Shown: in pieces, positions 8,004 through 16,973 of the stretch
How the letters are laid out: every line of letters begins with the position of its first letter
Position numbering within the stretch: position 1 is the first letter of the stretch
From: CALXVA01 sp944392465
GTDB taxonomy: Bacteria > Bacillota > Clostridia > TANB77 > CAG-508
Assembly (NCBI GenBank): GCA_963931155.1
Contig: OZ006978.1
Coordinates: 1,612,001 to 1,676,000 of the forward strand
Direction of reading: 5' to 3'
DNA: 64,000 nucleotides
Notes under the pieces: generated by a model
Databases searched by the model: none
What the model was told of the DNA's origin: nothing
The model's input: the letters and a program-made list of their open reading frames with translations, nothing else
Made by a program: the position numbers and the translations under genes

Positions 8004-10634
8004 GTGCCGAGAAATAGAAAAGCAAGAAGAATGGAAGAAGATGAAATTCCTAAATCTGTGTTAAAAATGAAACAGGAAAAAGAAAGACGTGAAAGAGAAG
8101 AAGAAAGGCAAAGAAGAGTAAACAGTAAACATGGAAGACAACGTGATGAAATAAATAATGAAATAGATAATAAAAAGAAAAGAAAAAAGAGTAAGTCTGG
8201 AAGAAAAATAATAAAAAAAATTTTAATTTTTTTAATAGTTATTGGATTAATTGTTTTAGGAGTGGCTCTTGGAGTTTCAGCTAACAATTGGAAAGAACTC
8301 TCAGAAGCAATGTTTAATAATAAACATTCTATAGTAGTAGATACAGCTGGAAATACTATTGCAGAACTTGGAAATGAGCAAAAGAAAATTGCGGTAGATT
8401 ATAATGATATACCAGAAAATTTAGTAAATGCATATGTATCAATTGAAGATGAGAGATTTTATAAACATCATGGTGTTGATATAAAAAGAACTGCTGCAGC
8501 AATAGGCTCATATATTATTCATTTTGGAAACTCTTCATATGGTGGTAGTACAATTACACAACAATTGGTTAAAAACCTTACAGGCGATAGAACAGATTCT
8601 ATAACTCGTAAGGTTAAAGAATGGTGGAAAGCTTATTTACTTGAGAATTATTTTACAAAAGAAGAGATTTTAGAAATGTATTTAAATATCATATATGTTG
8701 GGCCTAATATATATGGTGTTCAAGCGGGGGCACACTACTATTTTGATAAAGATGTAGAAGATTTATCTTTGGCAGAATGTGCTTATCTTGCAGGAATTAA
8801 TAATATGCCAAATTCATATAATCCATTTGGAGACGAAGATAATTCCGAACTTATTACAAATAGAACCCTTACAGTACTTCAAAAAATGCTTGAGCTTGAA
8901 TATATAAATGAGGCAGAATATGATGAAGCAGTTGAAGAAGTAAATTCAGGATTAAATTTCGATAAAGGAGAAATTGAAACAGGTAGTGTAATTTATTCAT
9001 ATCATACAGATGCACTAATATCTCAATTAATTTCAGATTTGGCAGAAGAAAAAGGTGTAACTGAAGAATTTGCACAAAATTATTTATATTTATCAGGTTC
9101 AACAATTCATAGTACACAAGATTCAGACATACAAGATGATGTGGAATATGAATTTAATAAAAATCAATATATAATATACTCATCTGATGGTGAAAGTACA
9201 TCACAGGCAGCCATGGTTATAATGGATCATAAGACAGGAAATGTTCTAGCTGTAGCAGGTGGACTTGGAGAGAAAGATACATTTAGAGGACTAAATAGAG
9301 CTACACAAAGCCAAAGACAAACAGGTTCGTCAATTAAACCTATAGCTGTTCTTGTACCAGGAATTGATAGAAAAAAGATTACAGCTTCATCAATATATAA
9401 TGACGAAAAAACAACATTTAGTGGTAATTATGCTCCTTCAAATAATGATGGATATTTGGGAAATATAACTGTGAGAAGAGCATTAGAATCATCACAAAAC
9501 ATTCCTTTTGTAGAAATGATGGAAGAAATTAGCCCAAGTAGAGCTATTTCATACTTGAAGGATATGGGAATTACATCATTAACTGATGAAGATAATAACT
9601 TAGCATTAGCATTAGGAGGATTACAAAATGGTATTACTCCATTGGAAATGGCTGGTGCATATGCAACGATTGCAAATGACGGGGTATATATTGAGCCAAC
9701 ATTTTATACTACAGTAACAAGCAGTAAAGGAAAGACTATTCTTAAAGCTAAGCAACATACAAAAAATGTTTTTTCTGAGCAAGTTGCTTATATATTAAAA
9801 GAATTGTTAAAACAACCAGTTGAGGGAACATATGGAACTGCAACATATTGTAAAATATCTGGAATGGATGTTGCGGCAAAAACTGGTACAACAGATGATA
9901 ACTTTGACAAATGGCTTTGTGGGTTTACACCATATTATACTGCAGTAACTTGGTATGGATTTGACCAAAATGAATCAATACGTTATAACAACCAGAATCC
10001 GGCAGGAATTATATGGGCAAATGTTATGAGAAATATACATAATGGATTACAAGGAGAAAGATTTATACAGCCAAGTTGGATAACAACCAAAACTATTTGT
10101 GCTGAAACAGGAATGTCAGCTAGAACTGGATGTCCACATACATATAAAGAATACTTCCTATGGGGAACAGCTCCAAATGCATGCAATGAACATTCTGGAA
10201 GTGAAGTTTCATCAAATAATAATGAAGAAAATGTTGAAGAACCAGAAATTATTATAAATGATGATGAAGAGTTAGAGCTTGATCCAACAGACAAAACTAA
10301 AGATACAATAGTGGAAAATAAAGATGATGAAGAGGAAGAAAATCCTCAAATAGATGTTAATGAAGAACAAACAAATGAAACAAATACTATTGTGGACGAA
10401 CCACAAAATATAATTGAAGACGAACCAGAAATAGAAGAGCCTGTTGTAGATGAGAAGCCAACTGATACTGAAGATACAACAGAGGATAATACAACAGGTG
10501 GAGATACTACAGTTATTCCTCCGGAGGAGGATACAGAAAGTGAAGAAGAACAAGGGGGAAGTTCTACAAATGAAGGAGGTGGTTCTACAGAACCATCCTC
10601 TCCAACCACTGGACTACATACACTTGAAAATTAA
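8004..10634 (+). CDS. Class A penicillin-binding protein (PBP1-type)
   Basis: A bifunctional peptidoglycan synthase of 876 residues. The order is a highly charged cytoplasmic N-terminus (1-68), one transmembrane helix (about 69-92), and a GT51 glycosyltransferase with EDERFYKHHG near 145 and GGSTITQQLVKN. The transpeptidase follows, with GSSIKP near 440 (catalytic Ser), SSQN near 495 and KTGTTD near 625. The last 140 residues are a low-complexity Glu/Asp/Thr/Pro tail, probably disordered and outside the membrane. Translation starts at GTG 8004 with GAAGGAAG upstream. The next gene, a WG-repeat protein, starts 60 bases later and may be co-transcribed. Confidence 0.95.
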   Translation: MPRNRKARRMEEDEIPKSVLKMKQEKERREREEERQRRVNSKHGRQRDEINNEIDNKKKRKKSKSGRKIIKKILIFLIVIGLIVLGVALGVSANNWKELSEAMFNNKHSIVVDTAGNTIAELGNEQKKIAVDYNDIPENLVNAYVSIEDERFYKHHGVDIKRTAAAIGSYIIHFGNSSYGGSTITQQLVKNLTGDRTDSITRKVKEWWKAYLLENYFTKEEILEMYLNIIYVGPNIYGVQAGAHYYFDKDVEDLSLAECAYLAGINNMPNSYNPFGDEDNSELITNRTLTVLQKMLELEYINEAEYDEAVEEVNSGLNFDKGEIETGSVIYSYHTDALISQLISDLAEEKGVTEEFAQNYLYLSGSTIHSTQDSDIQDDVEYEFNKNQYIIYSSDGESTSQAAMVIMDHKTGNVLAVAGGLGEKDTFRGLNRATQSQRQTGSSIKPIAVLVPGIDRKKITASSIYNDEKTTFSGNYAPSNNDGYLGNITVRRALESSQNIPFVEMMEEISPSRAISYLKDMGITSLTDEDNNLALALGGLQNGITPLEMAGAYATIANDGVYIEPTFYTTVTSSKGKTILKAKQHTKNVFSEQVAYILKELLKQPVEGTYGTATYCKISGMDVAAKTGTTDDNFDKWLCGFTPYYTAVTWYGFDQNESIRYNNQNPAGIIWANVMRNIHNGLQGERFIQPSWITTKTICAETGMSARTGCPHTYKEYFLWGTAPNACNEHSGSEVSSNNNEENVEEPEIIINDDEELELDPTDKTKDTIVENKDDEEEENPQIDVNEEQTNETNTIVDEPQNIIEDEPEIEEPVVDEKPTDTEDTTEDNTTGGDTTVIPPEEDTESEEEQGGSSTNEGGGSTEPSSPTTGLHTLEN

Positions 10635-10694
10635 CCCAAAATCATCTTAAAATATTAAAGGAAAAATGAGAAAGATAAACTAAAAAAGGAAGAT

Positions 10695-11934
10695 ATGAAG
10701 ATGAATCATAATTTTTTTGAAAATAAAAAAGATAATATAAATACAGTCGAACGGAAATAATATGGATTTTAACCAAATAGAAGGTAAGACAGGTACTACA
10801 AAAAAAAGAAAAATCCTTTTAATTATACTTGGAGTCTTGATAGTACTTGCCATAATATTCTATTTTGTTTTTGGAAATACTAAGCCACAAATTAATGAAT
10901 ATAACGGAACAAAAGATTTGGAATTTGTTAAACAAATAATAGAAGATAAAGAATATTATATGTTTGAAGATAATGGACAAAAATATATTTTATTTAAGAT
11001 GAGTAAAGAAGTATATAAACCACAAAAAGTAGAAATAAAATCTGCTAAAATTTATACAAAAAGTTATACAGAAGATAGAAAGTTAAGTATGAATGTAAAT
11101 ATAGAAGCGGATACAACAAAACAAAATGGAGAACCAACAAATGATATTAGTATATTTAATGAAGACTCAATATTTTTTGTACAAAAAATAAATAGCGATT
11201 GTTCTGGACTTATAGTAAATAATATAGAATATGTAAAATTTAAAGGTGGAATAGTAACAGACATGAAAACACAAAAAGTTGGTTATATAGATTCTGATAA
11301 CAATATGATTATTCCAACTGAATATTCTAATATAGAAGAGATGGATAATAGCTATTATGATGTACAAGCTAATAATAAAGCACAAATAGATTATACAAAT
11401 TATTTAAATACATACAAAGAAGGAATCGGATATGGAATTGCAACAAAAGAAGGTAAAACATTAATAGAGTGTCAATACGCGACCATTGTGAATTTTGATG
11501 CATATACTTTTGCAGTTACAAGAGGAAACGAAGTAAATGGTAGTATAGGAATAGTGGATTTATATGGAAATGTTATACAAGAATTTAAAAGTGGTGGAAT
11601 ATTTGATGATTCGGAAGAATTTGAAAAATATGCAATAGTCACATTGAATAACAAAAAAGGTGTAATGGACAGAAATTTAAATGTTATTGTTCCAATTCAA
11701 TATGACAAAATAACGATGAGAAATTTCGAAGAAGATAGTAGTAATGGCTCGAAATACTTATTTGCAACTGAAAATAATGGTCAATATGAAGTGTTTGATG
11801 AAAATGGGCAAAGTGCTGTTAACGAATCTTTAAATACAATCTCTCAGCTTTTTGGAGAAGATATCAATAGCACAAAAATGCAAGAGATATATAAAAATAT
11901 TTTAAATAATAAAATGAATTTACCAAATGAATAA
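10695..11934 (+). CDS. WG-repeat membrane protein requiring a +1 frameshift at CGG
   Basis: Read as two frames joined at 10752. The first frame starts at ATG 10695 (AAAAGGAAG upstream; ATG 10701 also possible), encodes a short polar leader ending in NTVE, then meets CGG and a TAA at 10758-10760. Skipping C10752 continues into GGA AAT AAT ATG and the long frame. The joined protein is about 412 residues: a cytoplasmic N-terminus, one transmembrane helix, then an extracytoplasmic region with WG/KWG-like beta repeats (GYIDSDNNMIIP, GIVDLYGNVIQ, GVMDRNLNVIVP). If translation began only at ATG 10762 there would be no good ribosome site, since only the sequence around the CGG precedes it. The function is unknown; the position after a PBP suggests an envelope role. 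Confidence 0.75.
10749..10760 (+). other. Proposed +1 frameshift site: GAA CGG AAA TAA
   Basis: The zero frame reads GAA, CGG, AAA, stop. Omitting C10752 gives GAA GGA AAT AAT ATG, which enters the long downstream frame without interruption. The upstream frame has a strong ribosome site and the downstream one does not, supporting a single recoded gene. Confidence 0.65.
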
Positions 11935-11989
11935 ATAGTGTAAGAATATTACAGAAATTTTACATTTTCATTACAAATTTTAATATATG

Positions 11990-12018
11990 TTGTAAAAGGA
12001 CCAATTATATTGTATTAT
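11990..12018 (+). promoter_or_regulatory. Probable promoter for the transglutaminase-like gene
   Basis: TTGTAA (11990-11995) and TATTAT (12013-12018) are separated by 17 bases, about 70 bases before the start at 12090. Confidence 0.55.
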
Positions 12019-12051
12019 ATAAAATATAAATTTTAATTTAACTAGTAGAAG

Positions 12052-12092
12052 AAAGGGGTATATGATAGATTATCATATAAAAGAGTAATATG
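12052..12092 (+). promoter_or_regulatory. Shine-Dalgarno, hairpin and start-codon arrangement
   Basis: AAAGGGG (12052-12058) is directly followed by a perfect 9-bp stem, TATATGATA with TATCATATA, around a three-base GAT loop (12059-12079). Ten bases then lead to ATG 12090. Linear spacing is 31 bases, far too long; with the hairpin folded it becomes about 10. The same design occurs at spoIIIAG and argS in this window. Confidence 0.7.
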
Positions 12093-14480
12093 AAAAAAAT
12101 AAGAATTGTTTTTGTTATTTTAATATTTTTATTGACATATTTATTAGGGCTTATAAATTATTCAGAAGCTACCTTTGTAAACCCACAGCAAAGAAAAGTT
12201 AAATTTATTTTGTCAACAGATCAATTAGTAACAGATCAATTTTACTTAAATAATAAAGTTGATAGAAGCAGATTGATGGTTGCAAGGAATGTAGATGAGA
12301 ATTATTCTAACTTGTTTTATTTTAATCAAATGACAAATCAAATATCAAAAGATATTTATAAAGGATTACTAGAAAATGTTAATACTACTGGGCAAATTGA
12401 TATAGCTACAAATTATACTATACAAGTTGAATCAACTGATGATGAAACTTTACAAGCAATATATAATGAACAAGTTAAACCATATATTTATGATGCTTTT
12501 TGTGCATTTATTTTGGATAATCCACAATATTACTGGATTCAATATTCAGGAATAGATGGAGAAGTTATAGCTGAAATTGATGAACAAAATAAAGTTATGA
12601 AATTAGAACAAGCATTATTAACAATAAGTGAAGTTCAAGAAAGTAGCCAAAAAGAACAATTCAATTCTAAATTATCTGAAGTTGTAGCGACTATAACTGG
12701 AGACAATATATATGATATAGCTAAAGCTGTACATGATTATATATGTACTAATGTACAAGGACAAACTTCTTCGGATGAAGCTATATCTAGAACTGCTTAT
12801 GGTGCATTAATGAATAATAAGGCAAATAGTGAAGGGCAATCAAACTTATTTGTATTGTTATGTAGAGAAAAAGGAATAAATGCAGTAGCCATAAGAGGTA
12901 AAGTATCTAATCAAGATGAACAGTGGGTTGCAGTATATCAAGAAGATATGCAAAAATGGTATGCTGTAGATGTAAGTCTAGATAACGGTACAGAAGATAC
13001 ATCCGATTATTTTATGGTAGGAAATAATACTGAAATAAATGGACAAAAATTTTCAAGTACTCATGTAGCTAATGTTATTGCATATGTAGATCAAGCAACA
13101 GTATTTAAAGCACCAGCGTTAACAAATGTAGCTTATGGAGAGTTTGATGTAACAGTTGAATATAGTAATACTGAACCTACTAAAGACAATGTAATAGTAA
13201 CTATTACAGCAAATAGAAATATTACAGAGCCAGAGGGATGGACATTATCTGCAGATAAGAAATCTATACAAAAAACTTATACAGAGAACACAACAGAAAC
13301 AGTTACTATAACAAGTGAAAATAGTGAAACAATAGAGCAAGAAATTGTTATTAACAATATAGATAAACAAGCACCTAATGTAACTGTAACTTATAATCCT
13401 CCTGCAGAAACCCCAGCACAAAGTGTAACAGTAACATTAACAGCTGATGAAGAAGTACAACCAATTGAAGGTTGGGAATTATCAGAAGATAGAAAAGTTT
13501 TGACAAAAGTTTATAATCAAAATACTACAGAAAATGTAATTGTAAATGATATAGCATCAAATTCAACAGAAGTTAGTATTTCAATAAATAACATTAATGA
13601 AGGAACTTTTAAGTGTACAGTTCAATATTCAGAAACTAATCCAACAAATAAGGACGTTACAGCTTTTATAACTGCAGATAGAGAGCTAGTAGTACCAGAA
13701 GGATGGAGTATAATAACAGATCCGAAAACTGTAGCAAAAACTTATACAGAAAATACTCAAGAAACTGTAACTGTTTCTGATACAGAAGGAAATTCTACAA
13801 CAGTAAATATAAATATTCAAAATATAGATAAGGTAGCTCCTATTTTAGAAGTTTCATACAGCACAACAGAACTTACAAATCAAAGTGTTGTTGCGACAAT
13901 AAAATCTAATGAACAATTACAACAACCAGAAGGTTGGGAAATAACAAGTGATAAACTTACAATAAGTAAGACATACACTTTAAATGCAAACGAAACAGTT
14001 AAGGTATCTGATTTAGCAGGAAATGTAATAGAACAGAACATTGTTATAAACAATATAGATAAAGAGCCACCTACGCTTGATATAAATTATCAAACTAGTG
14101 GTAATCAGGTCACAGTAACAATAACATCAAATGAACAACTACAACCAGTAGAAGGATGGAATCTTTCAGCAGATGCATTGACTTTAACAAAAACATATAC
14201 AGAAGAAATGGTAGATGTAATAGATGTAAAAGATTTGGCAGGAAATATAACAGAAGCAACGATTGATATTCCAGATTTATCAGGAAATAATGTTGATATA
14301 AATCAAGTTTCTCCAGATGGAAAAAATCCAAATAGTGACCAAACAATATCACCTAATAAATTACCTCAAGCAGGAGTAATTTCAATTATTACTTTTGTTG
14401 CAGTATTAGTTGTATTAAGTATTGTATTTTATATTAAATTTAGAAAATATGATTATACAAGAGATATGAAGAAAAAGTAA
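12090..14480 (+). CDS. Secreted wall-anchored protein: degenerate transglutaminase plus Ig-like repeats
   Basis: A 796-residue protein with an N-terminal signal segment (about 1-25). A transglutaminase-like core follows at about residues 195-310: IYDIAKAVHDYIC, TAYGALMNNKANSEGQS, KWYAVDVSLDNG. In active enzymes the NSEGQS position is CEGYA and HAWN replaces EQWVA, so both the catalytic Cys and His appear lost while the Asp is kept. From about 350 to 750 there are five repeats of 75-90 residues, each with an EGW core and an NN(I)DK-type junction, like bacterial Ig-like modules. The C-terminus has LPQAG, a hydrophobic helix and a basic tail, a sortase-type anchor with A in place of T. It is probably a surface scaffold or binding protein. 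The ribosome site is bridged by a hairpin. Confidence 0.8.
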   Translation: MKKIRIVFVILIFLLTYLLGLINYSEATFVNPQQRKVKFILSTDQLVTDQFYLNNKVDRSRLMVARNVDENYSNLFYFNQMTNQISKDIYKGLLENVNTTGQIDIATNYTIQVESTDDETLQAIYNEQVKPYIYDAFCAFILDNPQYYWIQYSGIDGEVIAEIDEQNKVMKLEQALLTISEVQESSQKEQFNSKLSEVVATITGDNIYDIAKAVHDYICTNVQGQTSSDEAISRTAYGALMNNKANSEGQSNLFVLLCREKGINAVAIRGKVSNQDEQWVAVYQEDMQKWYAVDVSLDNGTEDTSDYFMVGNNTEINGQKFSSTHVANVIAYVDQATVFKAPALTNVAYGEFDVTVEYSNTEPTKDNVIVTITANRNITEPEGWTLSADKKSIQKTYTENTTETVTITSENSETIEQEIVINNIDKQAPNVTVTYNPPAETPAQSVTVTLTADEEVQPIEGWELSEDRKVLTKVYNQNTTENVIVNDIASNSTEVSISINNINEGTFKCTVQYSETNPTNKDVTAFITADRELVVPEGWSIITDPKTVAKTYTENTQETVTVSDTEGNSTTVNINIQNIDKVAPILEVSYSTTELTNQSVVATIKSNEQLQQPEGWEITSDKLTISKTYTLNANETVKVSDLAGNVIEQNIVINNIDKEPPTLDINYQTSGNQVTVTITSNEQLQPVEGWNLSADALTLTKTYTEEMVDVIDVKDLAGNITEATIDIPDLSGNNVDINQVSPDGKNPNSDQTISPNKLPQAGVISIITFVAVLVVLSIVFYIKFRKYDYTRDMKKK

Positions 14481-14508
14481 TAATAATATTCATTATTATT
14501 AAAAAATT

Positions 14509-14547
14509 AAGCAAGATAAAGATTTAGATTTTTGTCTTGCTTTTTTT
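14509..14547 (+). terminator. Terminator before the ricin-domain tandem
   Basis: AAGCAAGA and TCTTGCTT arms with partial A/T pairing inside are followed by seven T residues. A second small TAATAATA palindrome lies directly after the stop codon at about 14480-14500. Confidence 0.8.
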
Positions 14548-14573
14548 ATGTAATTTGTTCTATGCCTAAGTGT

Positions 14574-14619
14574 TTGAAAAATATTAAAATAAGTGGTATA
14601 ATATAGGTTAAGGGTTATG
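14574..14619 (+). promoter_or_regulatory. Promoter and leader, copy 1, of the ricin-domain family
   Basis: TTGAAA (14574-14579), a 17-base spacer and TATAAT (14597-14602) are followed by TAGGTTAAGGGTTATG. The -35, the spacing, the -10 and a 25-base stretch around it recur exactly before the paralogue at 16974. Confidence 0.75.
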
Positions 14620-14692
14620 AAATATAATATATTTTTGTATATAACTTATAAAAATAAACTAAATAGAGATAAAAATAAAGGAGTGAGAAAAA

Positions 14693-16753
14693 ATGACTAA
14701 AATACTTCATAAAAAATTTATAGTATTTATAGTATTAATGATTGTATTTGTTTTTATGTTAAATACAAACATATCCTTTGCAAGAAAAATATCATTTGGT
14801 TTACATGATGGTTTGATTGGGACTTTACTAGAAGGAGAGGACGATAATCAAGAAAATGATTATCCTCCGGAAAATAACGATCCTGAAAATGATGATAAAC
14901 CAGAAGACAATGACGAAGAAGAAATACCTCCAACAGATGAGGAAAATAATAATGATACAACTAATAAAGAACAAATCATAGAAAATGGAGCATATACGAT
15001 AGTATGTGCAGGAAATGAGAAATATGTTTTCGATGTATCTGGTCCTTCAACAGATAATGGGGCAAAATTACATATATGGCAAAAAACAGATGCGCCAAAT
15101 CAAAAATTTTATATAACATATGAAGGCGATGGATATTATAAAATAGCAAGTGTAAATTCAGCTAAAGTAATTGATGTAGAAGTAGCCTCAACAGAATCTC
15201 TTGCAAATATACAACAATATGAAAACAATGATACAGATGCACAGAGATTTAAAATAATAAAAAATGATGATGAAACATATACTTTTATTGCAAAATGTTC
15301 TGGAATGGCAATAGATATTGCAAATGGAGTATATGAAAATGGTAATGCAATAAGACAATATGAAGTAAATGAAACAGATGCACAAAAATTCAAATTAGAG
15401 AAAACAGAATTAATTAATGACAAGGTAAATAATGGAATTATTTCAATTAAGTCTGCAGCAAATCCAACAATGCAACTAGATGTTATAAATTGTTCGCCAG
15501 AAGAAGGAAATAAATTACATTTATGGAAAAAAGCACCAACATTAGCACAAAGATTTGAAATGCATAGGGTAGGAGAAAATGAAGTAAGAATACGTACAGC
15601 GGCATCTGGAGGTTGGCTAAAAGAAAGTAATAATAATGTAGTACAATCTGGAAATAGCAAAACTAAAGCTACTAATAGTGATACTTGGAAAGTGGAATGG
15701 GATAATGGAATAATATTAATAAACAAAGAAAGCGGTATGGCTTTAACTATAGATGGAGATATGAATGCTAATGGAACTGCAATAAAAGTAAAAGAAAGAA
15801 GTAATGTAGATGCACAAAGGTTATTGATAAATACCGAATATATAGTACCTGATGGATATTTTACAATACAATCAAAATATGGAACAATGCTAAATATGAA
15901 AGACTATAATCAAGGAACTCCATTACAAACAGCAAATGCAACTGGAACAGCAAGGCAAGTATTCGAGTTTCATATAACAGAAAGTGGTTATAAAATTTCA
16001 TCACCTGCAAGTGGATGGATATTAGATGTACAAAGTGGTTCAAAGCTAAATGCAGCTACAGTACAAATGGAAATAGATGCAGGAACAATGTCACAAAGAT
16101 GGACAGTTGAATTATTAGATGGTGGATATATAGGCATTAAAAATGTAAATTCTGGCATGATGCTTAATGTACATCTTGCCAATAAAGAACCAGGAGCAGT
16201 AGTAAATCAAGGAAAACAAGATAATGGAGATCCACAACAATGGAAATTAACTCCAGCAACATTTGATGAATTCTCAAGAGCATGGGGCGATTATGCAACA
16301 GATAAAGCATATTTAGCTACAGTAATAGATAGGGCAGATAGAGTAGGAAGTGATACAGATTGGTTTATAGCAATAGATGTAAGAGCATTTAGATTAACAT
16401 TATTAAATAGAGTAAATGGTAAGTGGTATGTAGATGCATGCTTTAATGCAACAATGGGTTACTTAGGAAGTAATGGATTAAGCCATACTGGCTTAGGAGA
16501 TCAAAATGGAAAAACAGAAACTAATTGGACAGTAACAAGAAAGATACCTAACAGAAGCGGAGATTTATGGTTTGTAAGTTATATAGATTACACAAGACCA
16601 GATGGTTCAGATTATTCTCAAGGAATACATAATCATTATGAACTTGCAGGACAATCATACAGTTCTCATGGATGTCCAAGACTAACTGATGCAAATGCAA
16701 AATATTTATATGATACAGTAGCAATTGGATCAAGAGTACATATTTGGCAATAA
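14693..16753 (+). CDS. Secreted L,D-transpeptidase with ricin-type repeats
   Basis: A 686-residue protein. The signal segment (1-31) ends in a shared ARKISF-LHDGLI motif. An acidic Pro/Glu/Asp linker (about 48-95) follows, then three beta-trefoil ricin-like modules (about 97-237, 240-375, 378-520) marked by repeated DAQRF/QKF and NGA-type turns. The C-terminal catalytic domain (about 525-686) carries IHNHYE and SSHGCPRL, the histidine and cysteine motif of YkuD L,D-transpeptidases. It likely cross-links or modifies peptidoglycan while the trefoils hold glycans. It is the first of three tandem paralogues that share the N-terminus and lectin part but differ in enzyme domain, with its own promoter and terminator. 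Confidence 0.88.
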   Translation: MTKILHKKFIVFIVLMIVFVFMLNTNISFARKISFGLHDGLIGTLLEGEDDNQENDYPPENNDPENDDKPEDNDEEEIPPTDEENNNDTTNKEQIIENGAYTIVCAGNEKYVFDVSGPSTDNGAKLHIWQKTDAPNQKFYITYEGDGYYKIASVNSAKVIDVEVASTESLANIQQYENNDTDAQRFKIIKNDDETYTFIAKCSGMAIDIANGVYENGNAIRQYEVNETDAQKFKLEKTELINDKVNNGIISIKSAANPTMQLDVINCSPEEGNKLHLWKKAPTLAQRFEMHRVGENEVRIRTAASGGWLKESNNNVVQSGNSKTKATNSDTWKVEWDNGIILINKESGMALTIDGDMNANGTAIKVKERSNVDAQRLLINTEYIVPDGYFTIQSKYGTMLNMKDYNQGTPLQTANATGTARQVFEFHITESGYKISSPASGWILDVQSGSKLNAATVQMEIDAGTMSQRWTVELLDGGYIGIKNVNSGMMLNVHLANKEPGAVVNQGKQDNGDPQQWKLTPATFDEFSRAWGDYATDKAYLATVIDRADRVGSDTDWFIAIDVRAFRLTLLNRVNGKWYVDACFNATMGYLGSNGLSHTGLGDQNGKTETNWTVTRKIPNRSGDLWFVSYIDYTRPDGSDYSQGIHNHYELAGQSYSSHGCPRLTDANAKYLYDTVAIGSRVHIWQ

Positions 16754-16763
16754 TAAATAAAGA

Positions 16764-16798
16764 AAAAGATGGGAAGGAATGAAAACTTCCCATCTTTT
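16764..16798 (+). terminator. Terminator after the L,D-transpeptidase gene
   Basis: AAAAGATGGGAAG pairs perfectly with CTTCCCATCTTTT around a nine-base loop. Confidence 0.9.
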
Positions 16799-16887
16799 AT
16801 TTATCTATAGGGATTATACAATTGGTTCTTTGCTTTATACATATAAAAAACTAAGTCATATATACTTGGTTTAAAAGGACCTGCAAA

Positions 16888-16933
16888 TTGAAAAATATAG
16901 AAAAATATGGTATAATATAGGTTAAGGGTTATG
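16888..16933 (+). promoter_or_regulatory. Promoter and leader, copy 2, of the ricin-domain family
   Basis: TTGAAA (16888-16893), 17 bases and TATAAT (16911-16916) are followed by the same TAGGTTAAGGGTTATG leader as copy 1. A diverged third copy precedes the 19384 gene: TTGAAA at 19279 with CAAAAT at the equivalent -10 position. Confidence 0.75.
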
Positions 16934-16973
16934 TAATTAAATTATTAGAGGATAAAAAAAGGAGGAAAAGAAG

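Noticed and set aside
10272..10609. Minus-strand frames opposite the PBP tail
   Set aside because: They mirror the low-complexity acidic tail of the PBP gene, lack ribosome sites and have Ser-rich or Phe-rich nonsense composition.
15136..15726. A long minus-strand frame opposite the L,D-transpeptidase
   Set aside because: It is an antisense shadow of the repetitive ricin region with no ribosome site or promoter.
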